This document shows, one piece after another, positions 22,703-31,089 of a DNA stretch of 47,980 bases. The translations under genes were made by a program, and so were the position numbers. A model generated the notes under the pieces. The model was not told the origin of the DNA and searched no databases. It worked only from the letters and a program-made list of their open reading frames with translations. This DNA comes from Actinomycetes bacterium (lineage in GTDB: Bacteria > Actinomycetota > Acidimicrobiia > Acidimicrobiales > CADCSY01). Positions within the stretch are counted from its first letter, which is position 1. Each line of letters opens with the position of its first letter. Location: NCBI GenBank assembly GCA_025464025.1, contig JAODBP010000113.1, forward strand, positions 1-47,980, given 5' to 3'.

Positions 22703-23608
22703 GTGCCCGCCGCCGTGACCCGCTCGCTGCGGCCCACCGTCCCGCTCGACCTGGTGCGCACCCTCCGGCCGGCCCGACGGGGCGGCGGTGACCCGTGCAT
22801 GCGGCTCTGGGCCGACGAGTGCTGGCGCGCCACCCGGACGCCCGACGGGCCGGTCACCCTCCACCTCCAGCGGGTGGCCGGCGAGGTCGTCGCCGAGGCG
22901 TGGGGCCAGGGCGCCACCTGGGCCCTCGACCACGTGCCCGACCTGCTCGGCCTCCACGACGACGACGCCGGCTTCGAGCCCGGCCTCCCGATGCTCGACG
23001 ACCTGGCCCGCCGCCACCCCGGCGTGCGGATGGGCCGCACCCTCGCCGTGGCCGAGGCGCTGGCCCCCACCGTCGTGGAGCAGAAGGTCACCAGCGGCGA
23101 CGCCCACCGGGCCTGGTACTCGCTCGTGCGCCGCCTCGGCGAGCCGGCGCCCGGTCCGGCCGGCCTCGTCCTCCCGCCCTCGCCGGCCACGCTGGCGGCC
23201 ACGCCGAACTGGGTGTTCCACCGGGCCAACGTCGAGCGCAAGCGGGCCGACACCATCACCCGGGCCATGAGCCGGGCGATCCGCCTCGAGGAGACGGCCT
23301 CGATGGCGATGCCCGACGCCTACCAGCGGCTCCAGGCGTTCCCCGGCATCGGGCCGTGGACGGCGGCCGAGGTGGCCCTCGTCGCCCTCGGCGACCCGGA
23401 CGCCGTGAGCGTCGGCGACTACCACCTCAAGGACCACGTGTCGTGGTGCCTCGCCGGCGAGCCCCGGGGGACCGACGAGCGCATGCTCGAGCTGCTCGAG
23501 CCGTGGCGGGGCCACCGGGCGCGAGTCGTCCGGCTCCTGACGATGTCGGGGATGGCCGTTCCCAAGTACGGGCCCCGCATGGCCAACCGCTCGATCGCGC
23601 GGCTGTAG
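22703..23608 (+). CDS. DNA-3-methyladenine glycosylase (AlkA-like HhH-GPD family)
   Basis: A 301-residue base-excision glycosylase. The hairpin-helix-hairpin motif F-P-G-I-G-P-W-T-A-A-E-V-A near residues 213-225 is followed by S-V-G-D-Y-H-L-K, with Asp239 at the catalytic position of AlkA. It removes 3-methyladenine and similar alkylated bases. There is no Ada regulatory domain. The start is GTG 22703, which removes a long upstream extension that runs antisense to arfB. Transcription is probably leaderless from TACGGT 6 bases upstream. Confidence 0.85.
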   Translation: MPAAVTRSLRPTVPLDLVRTLRPARRGGGDPCMRLWADECWRATRTPDGPVTLHLQRVAGEVVAEAWGQGATWALDHVPDLLGLHDDDAGFEPGLPMLDDLARRHPGVRMGRTLAVAEALAPTVVEQKVTSGDAHRAWYSLVRRLGEPAPGPAGLVLPPSPATLAATPNWVFHRANVERKRADTITRAMSRAIRLEETASMAMPDAYQRLQAFPGIGPWTAAEVALVALGDPDAVSVGDYHLKDHVSWCLAGEPRGTDERMLELLEPWRGHRARVVRLLTMSGMAVPKYGPRMANRSIARL

Positions 23609-23637
23609 AACAAGAACAGCGCCGGGAGGCCGACTGG

Positions 23638-23724
23638 CCTGGTCCCGCCCCGAAGCGGACGGCGACCCGGCAACAGCGTGGAGCCGCCGCGGCGGTCTGC
23701 GCCGTCCGCCGGGGCGGGGCCAGG
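23638..23724. terminator. Long GC-rich inverted repeat between convergent genes
   Basis: The left arm (23638-23664, with an AA bulge at 23653-23654) pairs with the right arm (23700-23724): a 10-bp exact inner stem (GCGGACGGCG) and a 15-bp outer stem with one T:G pair. The 35-base loop contains the palindrome CCGCCGCGGCGG. It lies in the 192-base gap between the AlkA-like and GNAT genes, so a shared terminator is likely. Nothing else is seen in the gap. Confidence 0.5.
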
Positions 23725-23800
23725 TCAGGCGGCCGGAGGCTCGATCTCGCGGCCTCGGCCGCCCCACGCGAAGCCATCTCGCCCCGCGCCGCAGGCGCCG

Positions 23801-24214
23801 CTACAGGTCGAGCTGGATGCGGTGGTGGGCGACGCCGGAGCCCATGACGAAGCCGTCGCCGACGACCCGCCAGCCCAGGCGCTCGTAGAAGCCGAGCGCC
23901 GTGTCCCGCCCGTTGGCCCACGCGACCGTGGCGCCCAGGGAGCGGAGCCGCTCGTACCCCACCTCGAGCAGCTGCCGACCGATCCCCCGGCCCTGCACCT
24001 CCGGGGCCACGGCCATGCCTCGGAGCTGCCACCCGTCGTCCCGGGGGATGAAGGTGGCCACGCCGACGACCGCACCGCCGTCGCGGGCGACGAGGTGGAA
24101 GGTCTCGGGCCAGTCGTCCTCCGGGAAGCCTTCGTGGCGCCGACCGTCCCGCAGGACCCGGCCCCGGAGGTCCAGGGTGTCGGCGGCGGCCGCCAGCTCG
24201 ACGATCAGAGCCAC
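23801..24214 (-). CDS. GNAT family N-acetyltransferase
   Basis: A 137-residue single-domain GNAT. V-A-P-E-V-Q-G-R-G-I-G-R-Q-L-L is the acetyl-CoA pyrophosphate-binding motif (Q/R-x-x-G-x-G/A), followed by L-G-F-Y-E-R-L-G-W as the C-terminal motif of the fold. The GTG start lies inside the end of the upstream M23 gene (10-base overlap). It is probably co-transcribed with that gene, but there is no functional link to read from sequence. Substrate unknown. Confidence 0.85.
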   Translation of the reverse strand: MALIVELAAAADTLDLRGRVLRDGRRHEGFPEDDWPETFHLVARDGGAVVGVATFIPRDDGWQLRGMAVAPEVQGRGIGRQLLEVGYERLRSLGATVAWANGRDTALGFYERLGWRVVGDGFVMGSGVAHHRIQLDL

Positions 24215-25425
24215 TTCTTCGGGTCGCTGGGGACGCCGTGGACCCGCACCTCGAAGTGCAGGTGGTCGGCGGTCGCGTAGCCGGTGTGGCCGACGGTGCC
24301 GATGATCTGGCCCCGCTTCACCGCCTGGCCCGCCTTCACCCGCACGGCCGACTGGTGGCAGTAGACGGTGGCCGTCCCGTCGCCGTGGTCGACGATCGTG
24401 GCCAACCCGAAGCCCTGCCGGAGCTGCACCTGCACGACGACGCCGTCGGCCGCGGCCCGGATGTCGGTGAGCTTCTGGCCCGACCCGGCCAGGTCGATCC
24501 CGGAGTGGAACTGGGGCTTCTTGTAGATCGGGTGGATCCGGGTCCCGTAGTCGCTCGTGATCACCGAGCCGGGCAGCGGCGACGAGAACCGGCCCTTGGT
24601 CGGTGCCGGCGTGGGCCGGCAGCCGTCGTAGAGCCGGAGGATCGTGGTCATGTTGGCCGACTCCATGGAGACGGTGTCGATCGGGTCGGTGCCGGCCGGG
24701 ATGCGGGTCGGGAGCACGCCCGCCGTGGCCAGCCAGTAGCCACCGGTCTTCCGCTCGGCCAGGCCGGTGACGCCCTGGGCCCGGCAGACGGCAGCGCCTC
24801 CGGCGTCCACGGCGTCGCCGAAGGCGAGGACGCGGCCGTCGACGGTCGCCATGCGGTAGCCGAGCCCGGTCGGCGTGACCGTCATGCCCACCACCGGCTC
24901 GGCGAGGGCCTGGCCGCCGCCGGAGCCGTGGAACTCGGCGTCGCCGAACGTGAAGATCCCGCCGTCCGTCGCCACGAGGTAGTAGCCCAGGCCGGTCGGC
25001 GTCGACGCCATCCCGACGATCGGCCGGTTCAGCTTCATCGCCCCGGTCGAGCCCTGGAAGTGGGCGTCGCCGTAGGAGAAGATGCCGCCATCGGAGGCGA
25101 CGAGCCAGTAGCCCTGGCCCGTCGGCGTCGACGCCATCCCCACGATCGGCCGGTTCAGCCGCCGGCCGCCGAGATCGCCGGGGAAGGCGGCGTCACCGTG
25201 CGGGTAGACCGCCCCGTCGACGCTGTACTGCCAGTAGCCGGCGCCGCTCGGCGTCCCGACCACCCCGATGACGCGGTAGGCGTCACTCGGCTGGTTCGCC
25301 CCGCCCAGGGCCGGCGCGCCGCCGTAGGCCTCGACGCCCCCGCTCGGGACGGCGCCGGCACCCGACGGGAAGCCGAGCAGCAGGGCGAGGGCGCACGCGA
25401 CGAGTCCAAGGGCACGGCGGGGCAT
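24205..25425 (-). CDS. Secreted M23 peptidase with N-terminal W-L/DGG repeats
   Basis: A 406-residue exported protein. The signal peptide is M-P-R-R-A-L-G-L-V-A-C-A-L-A-L-L-L-G, ending about residue 25. Residues 51-217 hold four copies of a 42-residue repeat (consensus P-I-V-G-M-A-S-T-P-T-G-x-G-Y-W-L-V-A-S-D) that ends in a G-D-A-x-F-x-G-S turn, typical of Acidimicrobiia surface proteins. Residues 280-406 form a LytM/M23 domain with His307, Asp311 and H-L-H (388-390) as zinc and catalytic residues, so it should cleave peptidoglycan cross-bridges. It uses the ATG at 25425, divergent from an alpha/beta hydrolase. The repeats probably anchor or orient the enzyme at the wall (inference). Confidence 0.85.
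   Translation of the reverse strand: MPRRALGLVACALALLLGFPSGAGAVPSGGVEAYGGAPALGGANQPSDAYRVIGVVGTPSGAGYWQYSVDGAVYPHGDAAFPGDLGGRRLNRPIVGMASTPTGQGYWLVASDGGIFSYGDAHFQGSTGAMKLNRPIVGMASTPTGLGYYLVATDGGIFTFGDAEFHGSGGGQALAEPVVGMTVTPTGLGYRMATVDGRVLAFGDAVDAGGAAVCRAQGVTGLAERKTGGYWLATAGVLPTRIPAGTDPIDTVSMESANMTTILRLYDGCRPTPAPTKGRFSSPLPGSVITSDYGTRIHPIYKKPQFHSGIDLAGSGQKLTDIRAAADGVVVQVQLRQGFGLATIVDHGDGTATVYCHQSAVRVKAGQAVKRGQIIGTVGHTGYATADHLHFEVRVHGVPSDPKKWL
24775..25275 (-). repeat. Four tandem ~42-residue W-L/DGG repeats (M23 peptidase)
   Basis: The coding repeats have a period of about 126 bases. Each unit carries G-Y-W-L or a variant, D-G-G-I-F and G-D-A-x-F. The second and third units are nearly identical, and the first and fourth have diverged. 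A fifth, partial copy follows. Confidence 0.75.
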
Positions 25426-25447
25426 CCCCCGATGATGGCAGCACCGC

Positions 25448-25453
25448 TACGGT
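25448..25453 (+). promoter_or_regulatory. Putative -10 element of a leaderless promoter (alpha/beta hydrolase)
   Basis: TACGGT lies 8 bases before GTG 25462 in the 36-base gap between divergent genes. There is no SD. Confidence 0.4.
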
Positions 25454-25461
25454 CCCGTCGC

Positions 25462-26145
25462 GTGACCCTGCCACGCGTGCTCCTGGCCCACGGCTTCCTG
25501 TCGTCGTTCGAGCTGAACTGGCGGGAGACCGGCTTCGCCGACCTCCTCACCGACGTGGGCCGCGACGTCGTGCCGTTCGACTTCCCCGGCCACGGCACCG
25601 CCGACAAGCCGCACGACCCCGAGGCCTACGCCGACCTGCCCGGCGTGCTCGACGCCGCCCTCCCCCACGACGAGGTCATCGACGCCGTCGGGTTCAGCAT
25701 GGGCGCCCTCCAGCTGCTGACCCTGGCCACCCGCCGTCCCGAGCGCTTCCGCCGCCTCGTGCTCGCCGGCATCGGGGAGAACGTGTTCGCCGACCACGAC
25801 CGCTCGGGCGTCGCCGACGCCATCGAGTCGGGCATCGAGCCCGAGGACAACGTCACGGCGAAGTTCTTCGTGCAGTCGTCGCTCATCCCGGGCAACGATC
25901 CCAAGGCGCTCGCCGCCTGCATGCGGCGGATGCACACGCCACTCACCGAGGACGACATCGCCAAGGTCACGGTCCCGGTGCTCGTCGTCCTCGGCGACAA
26001 GGACTTCGCCGGGCCGGCCGACCGGCTGATGGCCGCGCTCCCGAACGCGCAGCTGGCGACGCTGCGCAACACCGAGCACTTCGCCACGCCCCGGGCCTTC
26101 GGCTTCTTCGACGCGGCGCTCGACTTCCTCGCCGTCGAGGGCTAG
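25462..26145 (+). CDS. Alpha/beta hydrolase
   Basis: A 227-residue soluble hydrolase of the alpha/beta fold. The oxyanion-hole motif is L-A-H-G-F, the nucleophile elbow is G-F-S-M-G with Ser79, Asp lies in L-G-D-K-D-F-A and His in N-T-E-H-F-A. All three catalytic residues are in the standard order. The start GTG 25462 gives M-T-L-P-R-V-L-L-A-H-G. The substrate cannot be predicted; no signal peptide is present. The downstream VOC gene follows after 11 bases. Confidence 0.8.
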   Translation: MTLPRVLLAHGFLSSFELNWRETGFADLLTDVGRDVVPFDFPGHGTADKPHDPEAYADLPGVLDAALPHDEVIDAVGFSMGALQLLTLATRRPERFRRLVLAGIGENVFADHDRSGVADAIESGIEPEDNVTAKFFVQSSLIPGNDPKALAACMRRMHTPLTEDDIAKVTVPVLVVLGDKDFAGPADRLMAALPNAQLATLRNTEHFATPRAFGFFDAALDFLAVEG

Positions 26146-26156
26146 AAGGGATCGTG

Positions 26157-26510
26157 ATGAAGCCCGCTGGCATCCACCACGTCTCGATCATGACCCCCGA
26201 CGTCGAGACCACGAAGGACTTCTACGTCGACGTGCTCGGCTTCACGATCCGTGACGACCGGCCCGACTTCGGCATCGGCGGCTACTGGTTGGACGCGGGC
26301 GACCAGCAGGTCCACCTGGTCGAGGGGGCCGTGCCCAACCGGGCCGGCCAGCACTTCGCCCTCCGGGTCGACGACCTCGACGCCGTCGTGACCGAACTGC
26401 GGGCCAAGGGCTTCGAGATCAAGGACCCGTTCGACTCCGGCGTCGGCCGCCAGACCACGGTCGACGACCCGGTCGGCAACATGGTCGAGCTGAACCAGCC
26501 CAACCGGTAG
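26157..26510 (+). CDS. VOC/glyoxalase family protein
   Basis: A 117-residue single-module VOC protein with I-H-H-V-S-I-M-T-P-D at the N-terminus (metal-binding His) and N-M-V-E-L-N-Q-P at the end (metal-binding Glu). GAAGGG (26145-26150) lies 6 bases before the ATG at 26157; a GTG three bases earlier is less well spaced. This is the group of glyoxalase I / dioxygenase-like enzymes with unassigned substrates. Confidence 0.8.
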   Translation: MKPAGIHHVSIMTPDVETTKDFYVDVLGFTIRDDRPDFGIGGYWLDAGDQQVHLVEGAVPNRAGQHFALRVDDLDAVVTELRAKGFEIKDPFDSGVGRQTTVDDPVGNMVELNQPNR

Positions 26511-26518
26511 GCAGTTCG

Positions 26519-26734
26519 CTAGGTCCCGAGATGGACGTCGGCGTGGTCGAAGTGCTCGGTGGCGAGCTCCTCGGCCGTGCTGACGAGGTCGTCCTGCAGC
26601 GCCTCGAGCTCGCGCTGCAGCTCGACCACCCGATCGGTCCGGCCCTGGACTCGGGCCCGCTCGATCTGCTCCACCAGCTCGGTCATCTGCAGCTCCACGC
26701 CGAACGCGTGGTCCTCCAGCCGGGGATCGGTCAT
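26519..26734 (-). CDS. Small charged coiled-coil hypothetical protein
   Basis: A 71-residue protein that is almost entirely one helix with heptad-like spacing (L-Q-M-T-E-L-V-E-Q-I-E-R-A-R, V-V-E-L-Q-R-E-L-E-A-L-Q-D-D-L). It is acidic and has no Cys or membrane segment. Its ATG is preceded by TACGAC 6 bases upstream. It ends close to the convergent VOC gene. Function unknown. Confidence 0.55.
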   Translation of the reverse strand: MTDPRLEDHAFGVELQMTELVEQIERARVQGRTDRVVELQRELEALQDDLVSTAEELATEHFDHADVHLGT

Positions 26735-26801
26735 GTCCGGGTCGTACCCGTTCTTCCGCGTCCGAACGCCGACCCAGCCCGATCGTCACGTGCCCGCCAC
26801 G

Positions 26802-26807
26802 TACTGT
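26802..26807 (+). promoter_or_regulatory. Putative -10 element of a leaderless promoter (alpha/beta hydrolase pair)
   Basis: TACTGT lies 7 bases before ATG 26815, in the 80-base gap between divergent genes. There is no SD. Confidence 0.45.
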
Positions 26808-26814
26808 CCGCTCC

Positions 26815-27738
26815 ATGAACGACGAGGTGGCGGCCGTCCGAGCCGCGATCCCGGCCGCCCGCCGGCCCGACCGGCAGCACCGGATCCCCGGCTTCGGGGT
26901 CGGGATCGCCGTCTCCGAGTGGGGCGACGAGTCGGCCCCGCCCCTGCTCCTGGTCCACGGCGGCTTCGACTTCGTCGGCACCCTCGACGTGTTCGCCCCG
27001 ATGCTGGCCGACGCGGGGCACCGCGTCATCAGCTGGGACCAGCGGGGCCACGGCGACTCCGACCACGCCTTCCTCTACCACTGGGAGGCGGACGTGCGCG
27101 ACGCCGTCGCCGTGTTCGACTCGGTCGGCACCGCACCCGTACCGGTGGTCGGCCACTCCAAGGGCGGCAACATGATGCTCAACCTGGCCGACGCCCAGCC
27201 CCACCGCTTCACCAAGATCGTGAACCTCGACGGCATCCCGGGCGTGGCCAACATCCCCGACGTGTCCGACCGCGATCGCACCAAGCTGCTCTCGGGCGAG
27301 CTGGCCGCCTGGCTCGACCACCGGCGATCGCTGACCGGCAAGGCCCGCCGGCCCGACACCATCGACGGCCTGGCCAAGCGCCGGGCCACGATGAACCCCC
27401 GGCTCGCCATCGAGTGGCTGCGCTACCTCGTCACCGTCGGCGGCCGCCGCGACGCCGACGGCTGGCGGTGGCGCACCGATCCGGCCCTCCGCCTCGGCGG
27501 CTTCGGGCCCCGCCGCCCGGAGTGGACGCTCAACTGCCTCGCCGGTCTCGGCATGCCGTTCCTCGGCGTGCTCGGCACCGAGCCGGAGCAGATGGGCTGG
27601 GGCACCGGGCCCTCGGAGATCGGCCCCCACCTGCCCACCGACGGCGAGCTGGTCCAGCTCGACGGCGTCGGGCACTTCGTGCACATCGAGCAGCCCCGGC
27701 TCGTCGCCGACCTGGTCCTGGAGTTCCTGGCCCGATGA
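26815..27738 (+). CDS. Alpha/beta hydrolase
   Basis: A 307-residue alpha/beta-fold hydrolase. V-H-G-G-F is the oxyanion loop, D-Q-R-G-H-G-D-S the strand-4 turn, G-H-S-K-G-G (Ser115) the nucleophile elbow and G-H-F-V-H-I-E the C-terminal catalytic His. A lid region rich in Arg and Trp lies at about 170-260. No signal peptide is present. It overlaps the next gene by four bases (ATGA), and that gene is a shortened relative, so the two probably form a functional pair (inference). Confidence 0.85.
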   Translation: MNDEVAAVRAAIPAARRPDRQHRIPGFGVGIAVSEWGDESAPPLLLVHGGFDFVGTLDVFAPMLADAGHRVISWDQRGHGDSDHAFLYHWEADVRDAVAVFDSVGTAPVPVVGHSKGGNMMLNLADAQPHRFTKIVNLDGIPGVANIPDVSDRDRTKLLSGELAAWLDHRRSLTGKARRPDTIDGLAKRRATMNPRLAIEWLRYLVTVGGRRDADGWRWRTDPALRLGGFGPRRPEWTLNCLAGLGMPFLGVLGTEPEQMGWGTGPSEIGPHLPTDGELVQLDGVGHFVHIEQPRLVADLVLEFLAR

Positions 27739-28376
27739 GGCGGCTCCCCCACAACAAGGTCGAGCTGGCCGTCCACGAGCTGCGCCCCGGTGCCGGCCGC
27801 CCGCTGCTGCTCCTCCACGGCCTCGGCGAGCGCTCCCCGGGGACGGCGCCCGAGGACGTGGCCGGCTGGACCGGCCCGGTCCTCGCCCTCGACTTCACCG
27901 GCCACGGCGACTCGTCCGTCCCGAGCGGCGGCGGCTACAGCGCCGAGCTGCTGATGGCCGACGTCGACGTCACGCTGGCCGACATCGGGCCGGCGACGAT
28001 CGTCGGTCGGGGCCTCGGCGCCTACATCGCCGTGCTCACCGCCGGCGCCCGACCGGACCTGGTGCGGGGCGCCGTGCTCGACGACGGCCCCGGCCTCTTC
28101 GGCGGGCCGACCGGGCCGAGCTCGTCCCGGGTGCTGATGGCCGACCCGGCCCATGCCGGTCCGCCCGACGCCTACGTCCTGCTCGAGCTGTCGACGGACG
28201 TGCGCCCGCCCGACTACGCCGTCACCTACGCCCGCCACGCCGCCGAGCGCTCCGGGCTGGACCGGCCCTTCGCCCTCGTCGCCAGCGCCCGCCCGCCGTG
28301 GTTGGCAGCGGTGGCCGAGAGCCTGGTGCTGACCCCGACGACGATCGCCGCCGCCCTCGTGCGCTACGCCGGCTGA
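27735..28376 (+). CDS. Alpha/beta hydrolase-fold protein lacking the nucleophile serine
   Basis: A 213-residue alpha/beta-fold protein starting at the ATG that overlaps the previous stop. L-L-H-G-L-G and L-D-F-T-G-H-G-D-S are the oxyanion and strand-4 motifs, but the nucleophile elbow reads G-R-G-L-G (91-95), with Gly93 (GGC, 28011-28013) where Ser (AGC would be one base away) is expected. No clear catalytic His follows, and the protein is shorter than usual. It may be a non-catalytic partner of the preceding hydrolase, a decayed copy, or a noncanonical enzyme. It ends in a 13-base overlap with the convergent phosphatase. Confidence 0.75.
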   Translation: MRRLPHNKVELAVHELRPGAGRPLLLLHGLGERSPGTAPEDVAGWTGPVLALDFTGHGDSSVPSGGGYSAELLMADVDVTLADIGPATIVGRGLGAYIAVLTAGARPDLVRGAVLDDGPGLFGGPTGPSSSRVLMADPAHAGPPDAYVLLELSTDVRPPDYAVTYARHAAERSGLDRPFALVASARPPWLAAVAESLVLTPTTIAAALVRYAG

Positions 28377-29371
28377 ACCAGCAGGCGGCGCAGCTCGTCG
28401 AGCGCCTCGGGCTCCATGCCACCGGCCTCGACGAGGTAGCGGTCGACCGTGCCGTGTCGCTCGTGGAGCATCGTGAGCACGTCGGCCATGGCCACCCGAG
28501 GTGCGCCGAACAGGGCACGGAAGCGCTCGATGTCGATGCCCGCCTGCTCGAACCGGCTGCGGAGCCCGCCGACCCGGCGCTCGGTCCAGTACCGGCCGGT
28601 GAGCTCGTAGTCGTCGAGCACGGTGCCGTCGTCGACGCCGAGCACCGAGAGCAGGAGCATGGCGGTCATGCCGGTGCGGTCCTTGCCCGCCGTGCAGTGG
28701 AAGAGGGCGGGGAGGCCGTCGGGGTCGGTCATGCCGGTGAGCAGGCGGACGAACGTGCCGGCATCGCGCTCGGCCATCTGCCGGTAGACGCCGGCCATGA
28801 ACTCGTCGTCGATGCCATCGAGCTCGCCGTCGAGGATGCGCTCGGTGATCTCCTTGTTCTCGGTCGCCTCGCCCCCGATCGACAGCACCACCGACCGGAC
28901 GGCGTCGGGCAGCACCGACGGCTGCTTCGTCCGCTCGACCTCGTGGCGCAGGTCGAACACCACCCGGAGGCCGAGCTGGCCGAGGGTGGCGACGTCCTCG
29001 ACCGTGAGGGCGTGGAGGGCGTCGGAGCGGAACACCCGGCCCCAACGGGTCGAGCCGCCGCCCGCCGTCGGGTAGCCGCCGAGGTCGCGGAAGTTCAGCG
29101 TCCCCTCCAACGTGACGAGCCGCTCGGCCGCCACGACCCCCGAGCCGCCGCCGGCCGGGGCCACCGACACGTAGTGCCGGCCCGGCCCCAGATCGCGCAG
29201 CACGACCCGGTCGGTGCCGGTCACGACCGCCCTCGGGTTGGCGTGGTCGATCGTCTCCGGCGTGGGCCCGACCGCCACCTCGACCGCGCCGCCGCCGGCC
29301 AGCTCCCACGTCACCTCGAGGTCGCCCTGACCATCACCTTCGACGGCCACGCGCACCACCACCGGTTCCAT
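28364..29371 (-). CDS. Tyrosine/serine protein phosphatase (IphP-like) with N-terminal Fn3-like domain
   Basis: A 335-residue protein. Residues 1-85 are a beta-rich Fn3-like module (V-V-V-R-V-A-V-E, E-V-A-V-G-P-T-P-E-T, H-Y-V-S-V-A). Residues 90-330 carry N-F-R-D-L-G-G-Y, the IphP family entry motif, and the P-loop H-C-T-A-G-K-D-R-T-G with Cys226 and Arg232, a perfect H-C-x5-R signature. Dual-specificity or phosphoinositide phosphatases of this group have this layout. No signal peptide is seen. TACGGT lies 8 bases before the ATG. The substrate is unknown. Confidence 0.85.
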   Translation of the reverse strand: MEPVVVRVAVEGDGQGDLEVTWELAGGGAVEVAVGPTPETIDHANPRAVVTGTDRVVLRDLGPGRHYVSVAPAGGGSGVVAAERLVTLEGTLNFRDLGGYPTAGGGSTRWGRVFRSDALHALTVEDVATLGQLGLRVVFDLRHEVERTKQPSVLPDAVRSVVLSIGGEATENKEITERILDGELDGIDDEFMAGVYRQMAERDAGTFVRLLTGMTDPDGLPALFHCTAGKDRTGMTAMLLLSVLGVDDGTVLDDYELTGRYWTERRVGGLRSRFEQAGIDIERFRALFGAPRVAMADVLTMLHERHGTVDRYLVEAGGMEPEALDELRRLLVQPA

Positions 29372-29379
29372 GGGAGCCG

Positions 29380-29385
29380 ACCGTA
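29380..29385 (-). promoter_or_regulatory. Putative -10 element of a leaderless promoter (phosphatase)
   Basis: On the - strand TACGGT lies 8 bases before ATG 29371. The gap to the next gene (stop at 29390) is only 18 bases. Confidence 0.4.
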
Positions 29386-29389
29386 GGCG

Positions 29390-30790
<1,401 letters not shown>

Positions 30791-31089
30791 CTGAACCCCC
30801 TTGGTCGGCGAGAGCATCGCGCTCGACACCCGTCCGGAAGTGGATGCCCGCCGGGCGGCCGAATGCCCAGGAGTGTCAACGTCCGTCGCACGGTTCGTGA
30901 GGGCCGACCGCGCTCCGCGACGGGGCGGGTGGCGGGTGTCATGGCCCGTTCACGTCATTTGCCCCCTTGGTGCTCGACCGCCGCCGATCCAGTGCCGACA
31001 CTTCGCACGTCCTCAGACAGAAGTCAGGAAACGGCGGCGTGCGCACCTCACAACCGACATCAACGGCGCATCGCTGTGCCACCTGCATC

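Noticed and set aside
30791..31089. Purine riboswitch in the gap next to the NCS2 permease
   Set aside because: No purine-riboswitch core or paired stem arrangement was found; nothing else is recognisable in the gap.
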